NCBI GenBank assembly: GCA_023333565.1
Contig: JAJKFH010002994.1
Span: 186,001 to 250,000, forward strand
Source of the DNA: Puffinus mauretanicus
Lineage: Eukaryota > Chordata > Aves > Procellariiformes > Procellariidae
Length of the DNA: 64,000 nucleotides
Reading direction: 5' to 3'
Part shown: one piece after another, positions 12,801-22,599 of the stretch
Layout: every line of letters starts with the position of its first letter
Position numbering within the stretch: position 1 is the first letter of the stretch
Notes under the pieces: model-generated
Database searches by the model: none
The model's input: only the letters and a program-made list of their open reading frames with translations
Told to the model about the DNA's origin: nothing
Position numbers and translations under genes: made by a program

Positions 12801-12828
12801 CAGCCTGGCTCCCAGGGTAACCTCCCCC

Positions 12829-12865
<37 letters not shown>

Positions 12866-13617
12866 CTGGACCCCTCTGTGTCTCCTCACACCCTAGGATG
12901 CCTTCGGCACCCAGCCGCCTCCGGGCCGTGCCTGTGTCTCTCTTTGGTCCCACTAGCACTGGGCCAGGAGAAGGGGGCAAGGGGCCGACTCCTGCACTGG
13001 CTCCAGACGTTGCTGCCCCCCCTGTCCTCCCATCCCCGCTGCCCCCGTGCTCCCCACGTCCCTCCTCATCCTCAGGCGCCGGCGGGCCGCAGCTCGCCTC
13101 CCGCTAATCCCGAACGTCTCTTTTTCAGCAGCTTTCAATCTTTGGTGTCTGGGAAACACAAAAGCCACATTAACCTGCTCACTTTCTGCCCTCGCCGCTG
13201 CCTAATCCAGGACTAACACCCCGGGGGGGCTGGGGAGGAGGAAGGGCATGGAGGGTGGGGGGGTGATGCTGGGCGGCCGCATCCTGACACCATGCAGTTG
13301 GTCCGAGCCTGGCCACCCTACGGGGATGCTCAGCCAGTGCCGGTCCCCCTTCCTGAGCTGCCGCCGGGGTCCTGACTCAGTTTCCCTTTTCCATTCACAG
13401 CGCTCGCAAGCGTCCCATCCCCTACTACCGCCCCAGCCCCTCGTCCTCCAGCTCGCTGAGCACCTACTCCTACAGCCGCAGCCGCAGCCGCAGCTACGAC
13501 AGCTACAGCACCAGCCGCAGCCGCAGCCGGACTCGCAGCCCCCCCAGCCGCTCCCGCAGCCCCAGTCGCAGCCCCAGCTACAACAGCCGCAGCAGCTCGG
13601 AGAGTGCCGGCTTCTGA
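715..13617 (+). CDS. SRRM3: SRRM3, serine/arginine repetitive matrix protein 3 (3' part, 12 exons)
   Basis: SRRM3 is a nuclear SR-related splicing factor. Like its paralogue SRRM4/nSR100, it promotes inclusion of neuronal and endocrine microexons. Coding exons are 715-849, 1004-1084, 1556-1585, 1990-2058, 2386-2421, 3194-3244, 3350-3454, 4051-4222, 9976-10304, 10889-11116, 11392-11529 and 13401-13617. All have GT-AG borders, and reading phases agree across every junction, giving 529 codons plus TGA. Order of features: an acidic, Cys-containing segment; a lysine-rich stretch ([17 protein letters not shown]); basic KKRK and [11 protein letters not shown] blocks; long RS/SP-rich regions; and the conserved C-terminal eMIC-type segment ([20 protein letters not shown], then [14 protein letters not shown]), ending SSESAGF. 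The eMIC region, shared with SRRM4, is the part known to drive microexon inclusion. I distinguish SRRM3 from SRRM4 by the [11 protein letters not shown] block and by synteny with HSPB1 and YWHAG. The gene is partial at its 5' end. Confidence 0.93.
1004..1084 (+). CDS. SRRM3: SRRM3 exon, poly-lysine block
   Basis: 81 nt with the same phase in and out. It encodes serines followed by [17 protein letters not shown], a basic nuclear-localisation-like run that is a hallmark of SRRM3. The acceptor is TTCCGCAG and the donor CCG|GTGAGT. Confidence 0.92.
1085..1555 (+). other. SRRM3: SRRM3 intron with a 53-bp tandem duplication
   Basis: No coding exon is seen in this 471-nt intron. Its one striking content is an exact 53-bp duplication at 1264-1369, listed separately. 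It ends in a CTCTGCCTTCCCCACGGCAG-type acceptor. Confidence 0.7.
1264..1369 (+). repeat. 53-bp tandem duplication (2 copies)
   Basis: The copies at 1264-1316 and 1317-1369 read the same, starting ATGCGTGTGCACACATGCAC and ending CTACCCAAC. They contain CA/TG-rich alternating purine-pyrimidine DNA. Their apparent identity points to a recent duplication within an SRRM3 intron. Confidence 0.85.
1556..1585 (+). CDS. SRRM3: SRRM3 30-nt microexon
   Basis: This 30-nt exon encodes KKRKPGSER between CAC-GGCAG and GCAG|GTGAGT. The phase matches its neighbours, so skipping it would keep the frame. Vertebrate SRRM3 carries a similar KKRR-type sequence after the HRRSR block. Confidence 0.85.
1586..1989 (+). 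other. SRRM3: SRRM3 intron
   Basis: 404 nt, G+C rich, without a visible exon. It ends with a run of eight or more T followed by CCCTCCCAG, a strong acceptor. Confidence 0.6.
1990..2058 (+). CDS. SRRM3: SRRM3 exon, basic [12 protein letters not shown] segment
   Basis: 69 nt, encoding [20 protein letters not shown] and then RD, with split codons at both ends. It aligns with the SSSPLRKKKK..KKHRRDR portion of SRRM3. The donor is CAG|GTAGGA. Confidence 0.9.
2059..2385 (+). other. SRRM3: SRRM3 intron with 19-bp tandem repeat
   Basis: 327 nt. It begins almost at once with about three and a half copies of a 19-bp unit (GGGCTGGTTGGGGACAGCA) at 2084-2151. The rest is unremarkable, ending TCTTCATCCCTCAG. 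Confidence 0.65.
2084..2151 (+). repeat. 19-bp minisatellite, ~3.6 copies
   Basis: The unit GGGCTGGTTGGGGACAGCA repeats without change at 2084, 2103 and 2122, followed by a partial copy. It is G-rich on the transcribed strand. Confidence 0.85.
2386..2421 (+). CDS. SRRM3: SRRM3 36-nt exon
   Basis: A microexon-sized exon encoding [11 protein letters not shown]. It corresponds to the SDSGSRRKRRHR stretch of SRRM3. The acceptor is CCCTCAG, the donor CAG|GTGAGA, and it is phase-symmetric. Confidence 0.88.
2422..3193 (+). other. SRRM3: SRRM3 intron; possible 21-nt microexon inside
   Basis: 772 nt. Most of it is ordinary G+C-rich intron. At 2828-2848 a short AT-rich, lysine-coding stretch sits between TGCTGTTTTAG and a GC-type donor and is in phase with the flanking exons; see the findings. 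I do not call it an exon. Confidence 0.6.
3194..3244 (+). CDS. SRRM3: SRRM3 exon, [11 protein letters not shown] segment
   Basis: 51 nt encoding [16 protein letters not shown], matching the [17 protein letters not shown] segment of SRRM3. The acceptor is TTCCCGCAG and the donor GAG|GTGAGG; it is phase-symmetric. Confidence 0.92.
3350..3454 (+). CDS. SRRM3: SRRM3 exon, RS-rich
   Basis: 105 nt encoding [20 protein letters not shown] and then a serine-rich [13 protein letters not shown] tail. The acceptor is TCTCCGCAG and the donor CAG|GTAGGA. The SHRRSS and SSDDS composition fits the corresponding RS region of SRRM3. Confidence 0.9.
3455..4050 (+). other. SRRM3: SRRM3 intron with ~60-bp minisatellite
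   Basis: 596 nt. Roughly half of it is the degenerate tandem array at 3527-3800. The rest is plain intron, ending GATGCCCCGCAG. Confidence 0.65.
3527..3800 (+). repeat. ~60-bp degenerate minisatellite, ~5 copies
   Basis: Units carry GGTGGCAGAGATGTCCCC, then a GATGGGGACCCTTATGGGAT-like half with small indels. Start points recur at about 3532, 3583, 3639, 3701 and 3757. All copies lie inside one SRRM3 intron. Confidence 0.8.
4051..4222 (+). CDS. SRRM3: SRRM3 exon, SP/RS-rich
   Basis: 172 nt, ending at a codon boundary (phase 0), unlike the preceding exons. It encodes [20 protein letters not shown], then [17 protein letters not shown] and a His-rich end ([14 protein letters not shown]). The donor is GAT|GTACGT. 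The following intron is the longest of the gene in this window. Confidence 0.9.
4223..9975 (+). other. SRRM3: SRRM3 long intron with CU tracts and AT-rich islands
   Basis: 5.75 kb without a supported exon. Unlike the flanking gene it has long AT-rich islands (about 5420-5900, 6480-7100, 8760-9400 and 9480-9780). These contain CU-rich tracts typical of PTB sites (5426-5466, 6897-6990, 8783-8846). TGCATG elements, the RBFOX site, are at 6477, 9383, 9767 and 9781. A possible stop-containing mini-exon lies at 5522-5547; see the findings. The large minus-strand ORF in the 7.1-8.4 kb part is not gene-like. Confidence 0.7.
9976..10304 (+). CDS. SRRM3: SRRM3 exon, large Arg/Pro/Ser-rich
   Basis: 329 nt, the largest coding exon here. 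It enters at phase 0, matching the end of the previous exon. It encodes [20 protein letters not shown], then [20 protein letters not shown] and a Pro-run followed by [19 protein letters not shown]. The acceptor is CCCCTTGCCAG and the donor AAGAA|GTAAGG. RBFOX-type TGCATG elements lie about 200 nt upstream. Confidence 0.9.
10305..10888 (+). other. SRRM3: SRRM3 intron with G-rich repeat
   Basis: 584 nt. It holds the GGGGATGGGGACGGGAAT-type array at 10481-10604; no exon is seen in the remainder. Confidence 0.65.
10481..10604 (+). repeat. G-rich hexanucleotide-like array
   Basis: Tandem GGGGATGGGGACGGGAATGG permutations form about twenty runs of three or four G separated by two or three bases. 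Since the sense strand carries the G runs, both DNA and pre-mRNA could form G-quadruplexes within the SRRM3 intron. Confidence 0.85.
10889..11116 (+). CDS. SRRM3: SRRM3 exon, RS domain
   Basis: 228 nt encoding [20 protein letters not shown], then [36 protein letters not shown] and SPKKPAS. This is a classical RS region. The acceptor is CTTTGCAG and the donor AGCAG|GTCAGC. Confidence 0.92.
11392..11529 (+). CDS. SRRM3: SRRM3 exon, first half of eMIC-type segment
   Basis: 138 nt, in phase with both neighbours. It ends with [25 protein letters not shown] across a split codon. This block is nearly invariant between SRRM3 and SRRM4 and starts the region known as eMIC (enhancer of microexons). The acceptor is GTGGTGTAG and the donor CCAG|GTGGGT. 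Confidence 0.93.
11530..13400 (+). other. SRRM3: SRRM3 intron splitting the eMIC region; GGAT repeat and conserved-looking element
   Basis: 1.87 kb. It begins with a (GGAT)n-type array at 11625-11797. A block at 11830-12280 then reads unlike surrounding intron: it is less G+C rich, has a TGACTCA AP-1 site near 12024 and looks like a conserved noncoding element. I see no exon. A stretch at 12777-12814 has an acceptor-like AAG and would be in phase but lacks a convincing donor. Confidence 0.6.
11625..11797 (+). repeat. (GGAT)n / GGGTGGAT microsatellite
   Basis: Imperfect tetranucleotide repeats of GGAT interspersed with GGGT. The array reads as [12 protein letters not shown] dipeptides in one frame, which explains the spurious reading frames here. 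Confidence 0.9.
13401..13617 (+). CDS. SRRM3: SRRM3 last coding exon with stop
   Basis: 217 nt from the CCATTCACAG acceptor to TGA at 13615-13617. It encodes [20 protein letters not shown], then tyrosine-serine-arginine repeats ([20 protein letters not shown]), [15 protein letters not shown] and a final SSSESAGF. This is the second half of the SRRM3/4 eMIC region and its RS tail. Confidence 0.95.
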
Positions 13618-15745
13618 GCCGCCCCCCCGGCACCCTGCCGCAGCTCCCCGCCATCCCGGCCATGCCCCCTGCCCCGATGCCCTGGGCAGGATGGGGACCA
13701 CCAGGAAGGTGGAAAAAAGCCGGGAGCTGCTAAGGATGGACCTAGCGGCGGGGGAAAGTGGGGGCCAAAAACTCGAATGGGTCCTTGCATCGCCCTGGGA
13801 AGGGGTGATTCCCCCTTCCCCAGGGTGTTTTGGGGGTCGGGATGGGGTGGGGGGGAATATCTTTTTATTTCTGCGAGTGCTGGGGTGGGGCGGGATGGGG
13901 TGGGCGAGCACAGAGCGAGGGAACAAATTGCTCAGCAGAGACCTTGGGGCGAGCGGGCGGGGGTGGCTGGGGAACCCCCGGGAACCCCCCGTGCTTTTTT
14001 GGGTTGGTTTGACTTTTTTAGCACAAGCGTGTCCTTGGGAGGGGGTGGGCAGGAAGGGGCTTCTCCAGCCGCAATGCGAGCCAGAGGCGAGCCCCTGCTT
14101 TCCCCCGGCAGAGGAGTCACCATGTCCCCATGGTGTCCCAGGGGACAGGGGCACCGTGAACCATTTTGGCCCCCCCCCCAGCCCAAGCATATGCCGAGCC
14201 ACGAATGAACAAAAATCTGGCACCCAGCAGCACCCTGCAAGTCTCTTCCCGAGCGGGGAGGTCTGGGGGGGCCACCCCTGTGGGTTAACGCTGCTCGTCC
14301 TGGCTCAGGAGCTGGCCCTGGCAGCCATCCGTCTCGCCCAATTTTGGGGGGGGGACACTGAGCTGTCACCCCCAGGAGGAGGGAGCTGTGGGGATGAAGG
14401 CTGGGCTGGGGATTTTCCACCCCCGGGGCCGCATCCAGCCATGCTCCGGCTTCAGCATGTCGTACCCCACCGAGCGGCGGCTTTTTAAACTTAATTACAG
14501 AAAGAGAGAGGCAGGAGGGTCCCGGGCTTTGCCGGCAGCCCCACTTTTGCAGGACTTTGCTGATTTTTCCAAAAAAAGGCCCCTCGGGCACCGAGGACAG
14601 TCCTGCCCCCCGGGGCTGTTGGTGTTTAATCCGTGCGGGCCCCACGTTTTCCGGCCGGCTGGAGCAGGACGATGGGGATGAGCATCCCTGGGTGGGAGAG
14701 CAGCTGCCCGGATTAACCCGCTGCCCCCGGATGAAAAGCCAGGCTTTGGCAGTCCCGCTTGATACTGGTTTCCAGCCAGCCAGGATTGGGATGGGGGGGA
14801 TCCTTTGGACTCGGCCAGTAATGCGATGGCCTCGTTAGCCGGCGGCCTGATGAACCGAAGGTCCGGGAGGGCAGAGATGTGAGCGGGGGGGCACTCCAGG
14901 GTCGTCTCCCAAACCCGGCACATCAAGGAACCAGGCTCAGCTGCAGGCTGAGGATTCACCAGCCCTTGGAGAAACATCTCCGGGAGCTGGGCCATGCCGG
15001 GTGCCAGCCCCTGGGTTTCCCACCCACCCCCTGCTCCGCTGGCAAAGCCACCGGTCGCCCTCTGCGGTGCCCGGACAAGCGGAGCGGTTAGAAATGGGGT
15101 GAACAGGTAAGGAGGGGACACGCTCGTGGCTCTCCATGGCTCAGCTTGTCCCCATGTGCCAGCCAGCTCTGGATGTGACCATGGCAGGAGGAGGAGACGA
15201 AGGGTCCTGCTCCCCCCAAGCCTGGGGCGATGAAGGGCACAAACCTTCATCCCTACAAACCCCTGAGCCACGCGCTCCGAAAACCATCCCACCCCTCTCC
15301 GGCTGCTGCCGCAGCAGCCCCCGGGCACCCTGCAGCCCCCATCGCCCCACGGGGAAGCTCAGACTGGCCGCGGGAGCCCCAAAACCCTGCCGGGAGAGGG
15401 GAGGTCCCCTAAAAACATCCGAATTCAAGCCACTGGTGAGGGGTTATTTTGCCAGTGGCTGCAGCCCCCAGCCCTGCAGCCCCCGGGGCCGCGGCTCCCG
15501 AAAGCCCGAGACCCGATGGCAGCACCGGCGCGGACAAGCCAGCACATCAGGGAAAATTTCCAGTCTTCCTCTTTTACAGTCTCTGTCTCCTGCCGCGGAG
15601 GGAGCTAACTGGAACAAATACTCTGTAGAAATACTTCAGTATTTTCCTCTCGCGCGTGCGCTCTCTCTTTTTTTCTGGGTTGTGAGTACAGCTGTAGATT
15701 CAGTGAGCTGGTTCAATTATAATAAAATATACAGTATATATTGTA
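13618..15745 (+). other. SRRM3: SRRM3 3' UTR (inferred)
   Basis: About 2.1 kb from the stop to just after the AATAAA at 15721. It is G+C rich until about 15540, then turns AT/pyrimidine-rich near the signal. I see no coding potential and no other poly(A) signal between. Extent is inferred from the signal only. Confidence 0.65.
15721..15726 (+). terminator. SRRM3: SRRM3 polyadenylation signal AATAAA
   Basis: A canonical AATAAA sits in an AT-rich pocket (CAATTATAATAAAATATACA) and is followed by TATATTGTAAATGA. It is the first canonical signal downstream of the SRRM3 stop. Confidence 0.7.
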
Positions 15746-17340
15746 AATGACTCTGCCCGGCACGGAGCGGTTTCTTTACGGGGGAGCAGCACAGCAGGGT
15801 TAACCTGCTCCCTCCGTGCAGGCTTGGTCTTGCCCAGCTCCCCGCGGACCCACCCTCCTCGCCCTGCCTGCACCCTGTCTCCGGCCACCCATGGCTTGCT
15901 CTTCCCCGGCGCATCGGCCTCTGGCCCGGTGCAGAGCGGTGCTGGGCACCAGTTGTGTGTCTGATCCCCCAGAGCATCCTGCTACGGGGCAGGGGGAGCC
16001 CTCTGGGGTGGCCCCGCTGCTGGGGCAGGGTTATTCCTTTGCATCCTTCCTGGCTCCCTGCAGCCCTCCTGGCTCCCTGCGTCCTTCCCTGCATCCCTCC
16101 CATTTGTCTGCAACCTCCCATCCATCCGTTCCCTCCTGCATCCCTCCCTGCATCCCTCCCTGCATCCCTCCCTGCATCCCTCCCTGCATCCCTCCCATCC
16201 TCCTCCCCCTGCATCCCTCCCTTGCATCCCCCTCCTCCCTCAGTAATCCCTCCCATCCCTGCCTGCATCCCTCCCTTTGCATCCCTCCCTGCATCCCTCC
16301 CATCCCTCCCTGCACCCCTCCCATCTCTCCCCTCCCTCCCTGCATCCCTCCCATTTCCCCGCATCCCTCCATCCCCTCACCTCCGCAGTCCCTGCAGCGC
16401 CTCGCCCCCTCCTTCTCCCCCCAGCTCCCCTCCAGCCTGCGCCAGCCCCCGCAGGATGTGGCCCCGTGCCCCCAGCCCTGTGCGGCTCAGCTGCCTCCAG
16501 CCCTTTCCCCCACGCCACCTCAGCCCCGCGCTGGGCTCTGCCCCAGACAAAGGGGTTTGGCAGGGGCCGGTGGGGTCCTGGCACCCACTGCAGCCACGGG
16601 TGGGGGGACACCCCCCAAATCCCCTGCTGCAGCATCCCCCCTCCCTTACTGTGTCCCCACCTGGGCCCCACGGGGAGGGGTCACACACCCCTGCACTGAG
16701 TGCGTCAGGTCTCAGCTACCGCCCGTCTCCTGGTGCCGCTCACACGCTGCTTCAAAGCAAAGCAGCCAGAGCTCAGCCCCGGGGGGCACATCCCACTGCG
16801 GTGCCACTGTCCCCCAAAAACTGGCCAGTCCCCCTTCACAGGGCTGGGGGGTGGAGGGGGTTGGGGCAGGGGCGATGGCGTCCCAGGGGCTGCCAGGCTC
16901 ACTGGGCTGGGAAAACAGCCCTTCCCCGGGATCGGGGGCCTGGAGTCTGCCCCCAGATGGGAATCCCTTCCCGGGTGCCAGGAGGGTGCCACTGGAGAGA
17001 CATGTTTGGACGTGAGGGCAAAGGACTAAGGGAAGGAGCCACCCGCCCCCAACCCCAGAGGGTGCTGCCCCCTCCAGCCCCCCCGGCCCCACCAGCTCCC
17101 CTGGCCCCCACCAGCCCCCATGAGGTCCCATCAGCCTCCATTGTCCCCACTGGTCCCCATCAGGTCCTGTAAGCCCCCATCAACCCCTACTGGTCCCATT
17201 GGCCCCCATGAGCTCCATCAGCCCCGTGGGCCCCAGGGACCCCCAGGGGCTGGAGCGGCCTCACCCCAGCTGGGTGCTGGGGGCTCCCCACCGCGATGTC
17301 GAGCCCTGGGTCCCCAGGGGTGCTGGGGGATTGGGGGGCT
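15746..17340. other. SRRM3-HSPB1 intergenic region
   Basis: 1.6 kb, G+C rich, no gene visible. It contains the CCCTGCATCC minisatellite (16057-16385). Further on, around 17080-17220, C-rich CCCCCATCAG / CCCCACTGGT repeats appear. Long open frames on both strands arise from the repeats. Confidence 0.6.
16057..16385. repeat. CTCCCTGCATCC minisatellite
   Basis: Units of about 12 bp (CTCCCTGCATCC, with variants CATTTCC and CATCC) repeat for more than 300 bp. The most regular part is 16133-16200. Strand asymmetry is pronounced, with almost all pyrimidine on the plus strand. Confidence 0.88.
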
Positions 17341-17354
17341 CCAGAACCTTCTGG
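17341..17354 (+). promoter_or_regulatory. Candidate heat-shock element upstream of HSPB1
   Basis: CCAGAACCTTCTGG contains a perfect nGAAnnTTCn HSF-binding core, with arms CCAGAA and TTCTGG symmetrical about CC. It lies about 430 bp upstream of the inferred HSPB1 start site. HSPB1 genes are known HSF1 targets, so an element here is expected, but function is inferred. Confidence 0.5.
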
Positions 17355-17401
17355 CTGACGGGTGACGCAGTGGGTGCGGGGCCGCGCACGGGCTCCTCCA
17401 C

Positions 17402-17408
17402 TGACTCA
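17402..17408 (+). promoter_or_regulatory. AP-1-type TGACTCA site
   Basis: A consensus TGACTCA heptamer about 370 bp upstream of the inferred HSPB1 transcription start. Single heptamers occur by chance, so only its position in the promoter region makes it notable. Confidence 0.35.
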
Positions 17409-17659
17409 TCCCCCCCCCCGAGGCGCTGGCCCGGCCCCAGCCCCCTCCCCACGCCGCTGCGCATCCCTGGGATGGTTTTACGGGCAAAAAGAGGCAGGCG
17501 GGGGGGGGGGGGTGAGGCTGGGAGCAGCTCCAAGGGCCATCCATCACTCCCAACCAGCCAAACCTCCCGCAGCGACAGACGGACATTTCCCTGGCGGGGG
17601 GGAGCCGGGGGGCTGCCAGCCCCGTTCCCGTGCCGCCCACCCAATGCGGCTGCGTGCGG

Positions 17660-17807
17660 CCGCCCCAGCTCCGGGAAAGTTTCTCGTCCCTTCCCTGGCC
17701 CCTGCCGCAATTTCCATTAATAGCCAGCTGAGCCGCCCGGCTAAAAATAACCCCCGGCCCCCTTCATAAGTGGCCGCTGGCCGCCCCCCCCGGCAGCCCC
17801 GCGCACC
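17660..17807 (+). promoter_or_regulatory. HSPB1: HSPB1 core promoter and 5' UTR
   Basis: A TATA-like CTAAAAATAA at 17741-17750 suggests initiation near 17770-17775 and a 5' UTR of about 35 nt. Immediately upstream are GGGAAAGTTTCTCG (17673-17686), a degenerate HSE-like array, and an AT-rich TTTCCATTAATAG stretch. The start context is GCGCACCATGG, a good Kozak match. Confidence 0.5.
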
Positions 17808-19649
<1,842 letters not shown>

Positions 19650-19850
19650 GTGGCAGCGAGGAGGAGGAGGAGGAGAGGAAGAGGAGGAGGAGGAGAAGCC
19701 GCCGCCGCCCCACCACATCCTCACACCCGCCCCCCGCTCACAGCCCCCTTTTTATTGTCTATTTTGTACTCGCCCGGTCACCGAGTGCCTTGAATAAATG
19801 TGAAGGAACCGATAGAATCAGCTGGAATAAAAAGCAGTGAAAGAAACCCG
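19650..19850 (+). other. HSPB1: HSPB1 3' UTR
   Basis: About 200 nt. It starts with a GAGGAG-rich purine tract (19657-19697) and ends after two AATAAA signals. A UTR this short fits a compact stress gene. Confidence 0.75.
19793..19831 (+). terminator. HSPB1: HSPB1 polyadenylation signals (two AATAAA)
   Basis: Canonical AATAAA hexamers at 19793-19798 and 19826-19831, 144 and 177 nt after the stop. The second is followed by a TGTCTGTCCCC-type GU-rich stretch. Confidence 0.8.
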
Positions 19851-20041
19851 TCCCCGTGCCCCGTGTCTGTCCCCTGGCACCCCCGGTGGCACCGGTGCAC
19901 CGAGGCTGTGCTGTGCCAGGTGGGAACCGCACCGCGGGCACCGGCTCCCTGCTCCGGCAGGGCTGGACCAGAGCACTGGGACGGGGGTACCTGGGGCCAG
20001 CGTGGCCAGCAGGAGGGCCACCAAACCCTGCTCAACAGCCT

Positions 20042-20545
20042 GGGGTCAGCATCCAGGGGTCAACATCCCAGGTCTTCGCATCCCGAGTCTCCTTATCCCC
20101 GATATCCCACATTCCAAGTCTCCTACATCTCAGGTCTCCATATCCCAGCCTCCAGCATCCCAGGTCTCCAAAATCTCTGGTCTTCACATTCCAGGTCTCC
20201 CACATCCCGGGCTCAGCATCCCAGTTTTCCACATCCCGGGCCTCTGACATCCCAGGTCTCCAAAATTCTGGGTTTCAACAGCCCAGGTCTCCTACATCTC
20301 AGGTCTCCAAAATCCCAGGTCTCCTACATCCCATGGGTCCGACATCCTGGGTCTCTGACACGCCCCTTCTCCCGCATCCCGGCTCTCAGCATCCTGGGTC
20401 TCCTACATCCCAGGTCTCTCAAATCCCAGATCTCAGCACCCTGGGTCTCACCATCTCTGGTCTCCAAAACTCTGGGTCTCAACATCCCGGACCTGAACAT
20501 TTTGGGTCTCAACTCCCCGGTGTCACCACTCTGGGTCTCTACAAC
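20042..20545. repeat. ~15-bp degenerate minisatellite ATCCCAGGTCTCCxAC
   Basis: Some 33 imperfect units with a CATCCCRGGTCTCC core (for example CATCCCAGGTCTCCAAAATC) run for about 500 bp. Units vary in spacer bases, which suggests an old array. Confidence 0.85.
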
Positions 20546-21074
20546 CCTGAAAAACAAGCCCCCCGCCCCCCCCCCCCCCGGGGTTGTAGGGGACCCCGAG
20601 GGCGAACGGGGCTTCATGGGCAGAACCTCTGGCCAGGAAACACCCCCGCCCCCAGCAGCGTGCCCCTCCGGCCCCAACCCTGCCCCCCCAGTGCACCCCC
20701 TTCCTTTCACCCTAATGTGATGGGCCCAGCAGGTTGGGGGGTTCAGCTCAGGGGCTGCAGCCATGCTGGGGGGGCTGCATGTGGTGGTGGTGGGGGGGGC
20801 ATGGGCCCGATGCCTTTTGGCCCCAGCTGGCCCCGTGCCCCCCACGCCTCCGTTCCTCCAGGCAGGACTGGCCCTACATGGCCGAGGCCGGGCCCGCGGC
20901 TCCGATGTTCCCGCTCCGACAAATCCCACTAATCCCCCCTGAGTCATCCCGGAGGCAGACGGTGACCTGGGAAGAATCCCGCAGCCGTGAGGCTCCTCTC
21001 TGGGCCTGGGGGCTCCGTGTGCCCCCCCTATTCCCCTCTCCCCAAGCTTCAACCCCTCTGCCCCCTCTGTCTCA

Positions 21075-21351
21075 GGTGCAATGAGTTTGGCAGGTCTCAG
21101 GAACGATGCCCAGCGTGGGCCTGGGATCACTGGGGGTCACACATCTGCCTGGGGGTCCCCCCACTTGGGCGTGTGTCATTTTGGGGATGGGTGGCCATGG
21201 CAACCAGAGTGATGGAGACGGTTGCCATAGTGAGCAGCAGCCGCTGGCAACCCAGCCTGGGAGAGGGCGGGGGGAGGATGAACACCAACCCCCCTGCCCG
21301 GCCCTGCAGCACCGGGAGGGGGGGTCGGTGCAATGAGTTTGGCAGGTCTCA
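21075..21351. repeat. 25-bp direct repeat pair, 252 bp apart
   Basis: GGTGCAATGAGTTTGGCAGG plus TCTCA occurs identically at 21075-21099 and 21327-21351. The enclosed 227 bp contains GGCCATGGCAACC (near 21192), GGTTGCCATAG (near 21220) and CTGGCAACCC (near 21242), which resemble RFX X-box halves. Confidence 0.75.
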
Positions 21352-22599
21352 TGCCTCCTGGAGGCAGGCTCCAGCATTGGGGTGAGCGGAGGGGTCCCTG
21401 TGACCCCCTGCCTGCAGGGGAGGACGATGGGCTGGGGGTGCCAGGCGGGGGCTGTCCCCCCTACCCCCCAGCCCCTCTGCCTGGGTCTGTGCTGCCCCGG
21501 GCACCGCACGGCAGCACCCAGCCCCGGGCACACGTAACGCCCCATCTTAGGGCTAAATCCTGCCCAGCAAGCGGTGAGGAGGTCCCTGCCCACCAGCTCC
21601 TGCTCTTTCCTTCTCTCTCTGCCCCTCTGGTGCCTCTCTGGGGGGCACTGACCCACGCACACGCCTGCACACCCACCCACACGGGCGCTGCTCCAGCCTG
21701 CGGGATCCATTTCCCCCTCCGGGTGGGGAAACTGAGGCCCTGCCAGCAAGGAGGGGGTCAGGGTGGGGGAGACGTGGGGCTAATCCAGGCTCAGGAGGGC
21801 CAGGCTGAGCTGGGCTGGATCAGGTCCTGCTTCCACAAGACCCCTGGTAGCTTGGCTCCAAGGGAAGAAGCCCCCCGAGGGGCATCCCCGGCCCCCTCCC
21901 CTCTCCTGTGGCCATGCCGGAGTGGGTGGGTGGGCATGGGTGCCACACAGGGCAGAGCCCGGGGTGGCTCTCGCCTCCCAAAAAGCCATCCCAGCCTTAG
22001 CAAGGAGGCTGTCAGCCTGCAACGGTGCTGGGATGGGGTGCTGCCTGCGGGGTGTCCCTCCCCGCGCGGGGGGTGCTGGTGAGCCCCCAGCCCCTCTTTG
22101 CCACCACCCAGGGGTTGTTCCCAGCTCCTTTCCCGGGGTCCCCGTCCTGCACCCCCGGGGTCCCTTGCAGGGCGCGTGCGAGCCAAGCCACATTTTCGGT
22201 TTATGGTTTCCAAGGGAGGGAAGTATTTTTACAGCGTGAGTCACCGCGCGCGGCTTCGAGTGGAAAAACCATCAGGGAGGGAGGGAGGCAGTGGGGGAGG
22301 CACCCACCCACTCACCCCTGCTCCCAGGGGAGCACCCAGGGACCACCCTCCCGGCTCCCCCAGCCCGGGAGGGCGTTCGCCTCTGCCCCGGGAAGGCTGG
22401 GAACCCGCTGAACCGTTCACCAGCGGGGATGCGGAGCAGAGCATCCCGGCTCCCCCGGGGGGGAGCAGAACCAGGGCTGTTTACTCCTGGCCGCCGCTGC
22501 CTGCCCCGGCTCCCGAGCCCTGATGGCGAGGGGGAGCCCCCCATCCCACCGAGCGCCCCCCGAAACTCGACACAGGCGATAACAATTAAGCAGCGCTGA

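Larger units (their letters stand above)
19851..22599. other. HSPB1-YWHAG convergent intergenic region
   Basis: 2.7 kb between two genes transcribed toward each other. No exon is recognised. It contains the ATCCCAGGTCTCC minisatellite (20042-20545), a pair of identical 25-bp direct repeats (21075 and 21327) enclosing X-box-like motifs, and a TGACGTCA at 22597-22604 next to the YWHAG mRNA end. Confidence 0.6.

Noticed and set aside
12777..12814. Possible extra SRRM3 exon (Ser-Leu-Ser-Glu-Ser-Ile-Ala-Ala...)
   Set aside because: In phase and with an acceptor-like CCCAAG, but AAG acceptors are rare and the donor would be CAG|GGTAAC; joining 11529 directly to 13401 gives the known eMIC sequence.
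15816..17172. About 400-codon plus-strand frames between SRRM3 and HSPB1
   Set aside because: They arise from the stop-free CCCTGCATCC minisatellite; peptides are repeats of Pro/Ser/Leu with no family resemblance.
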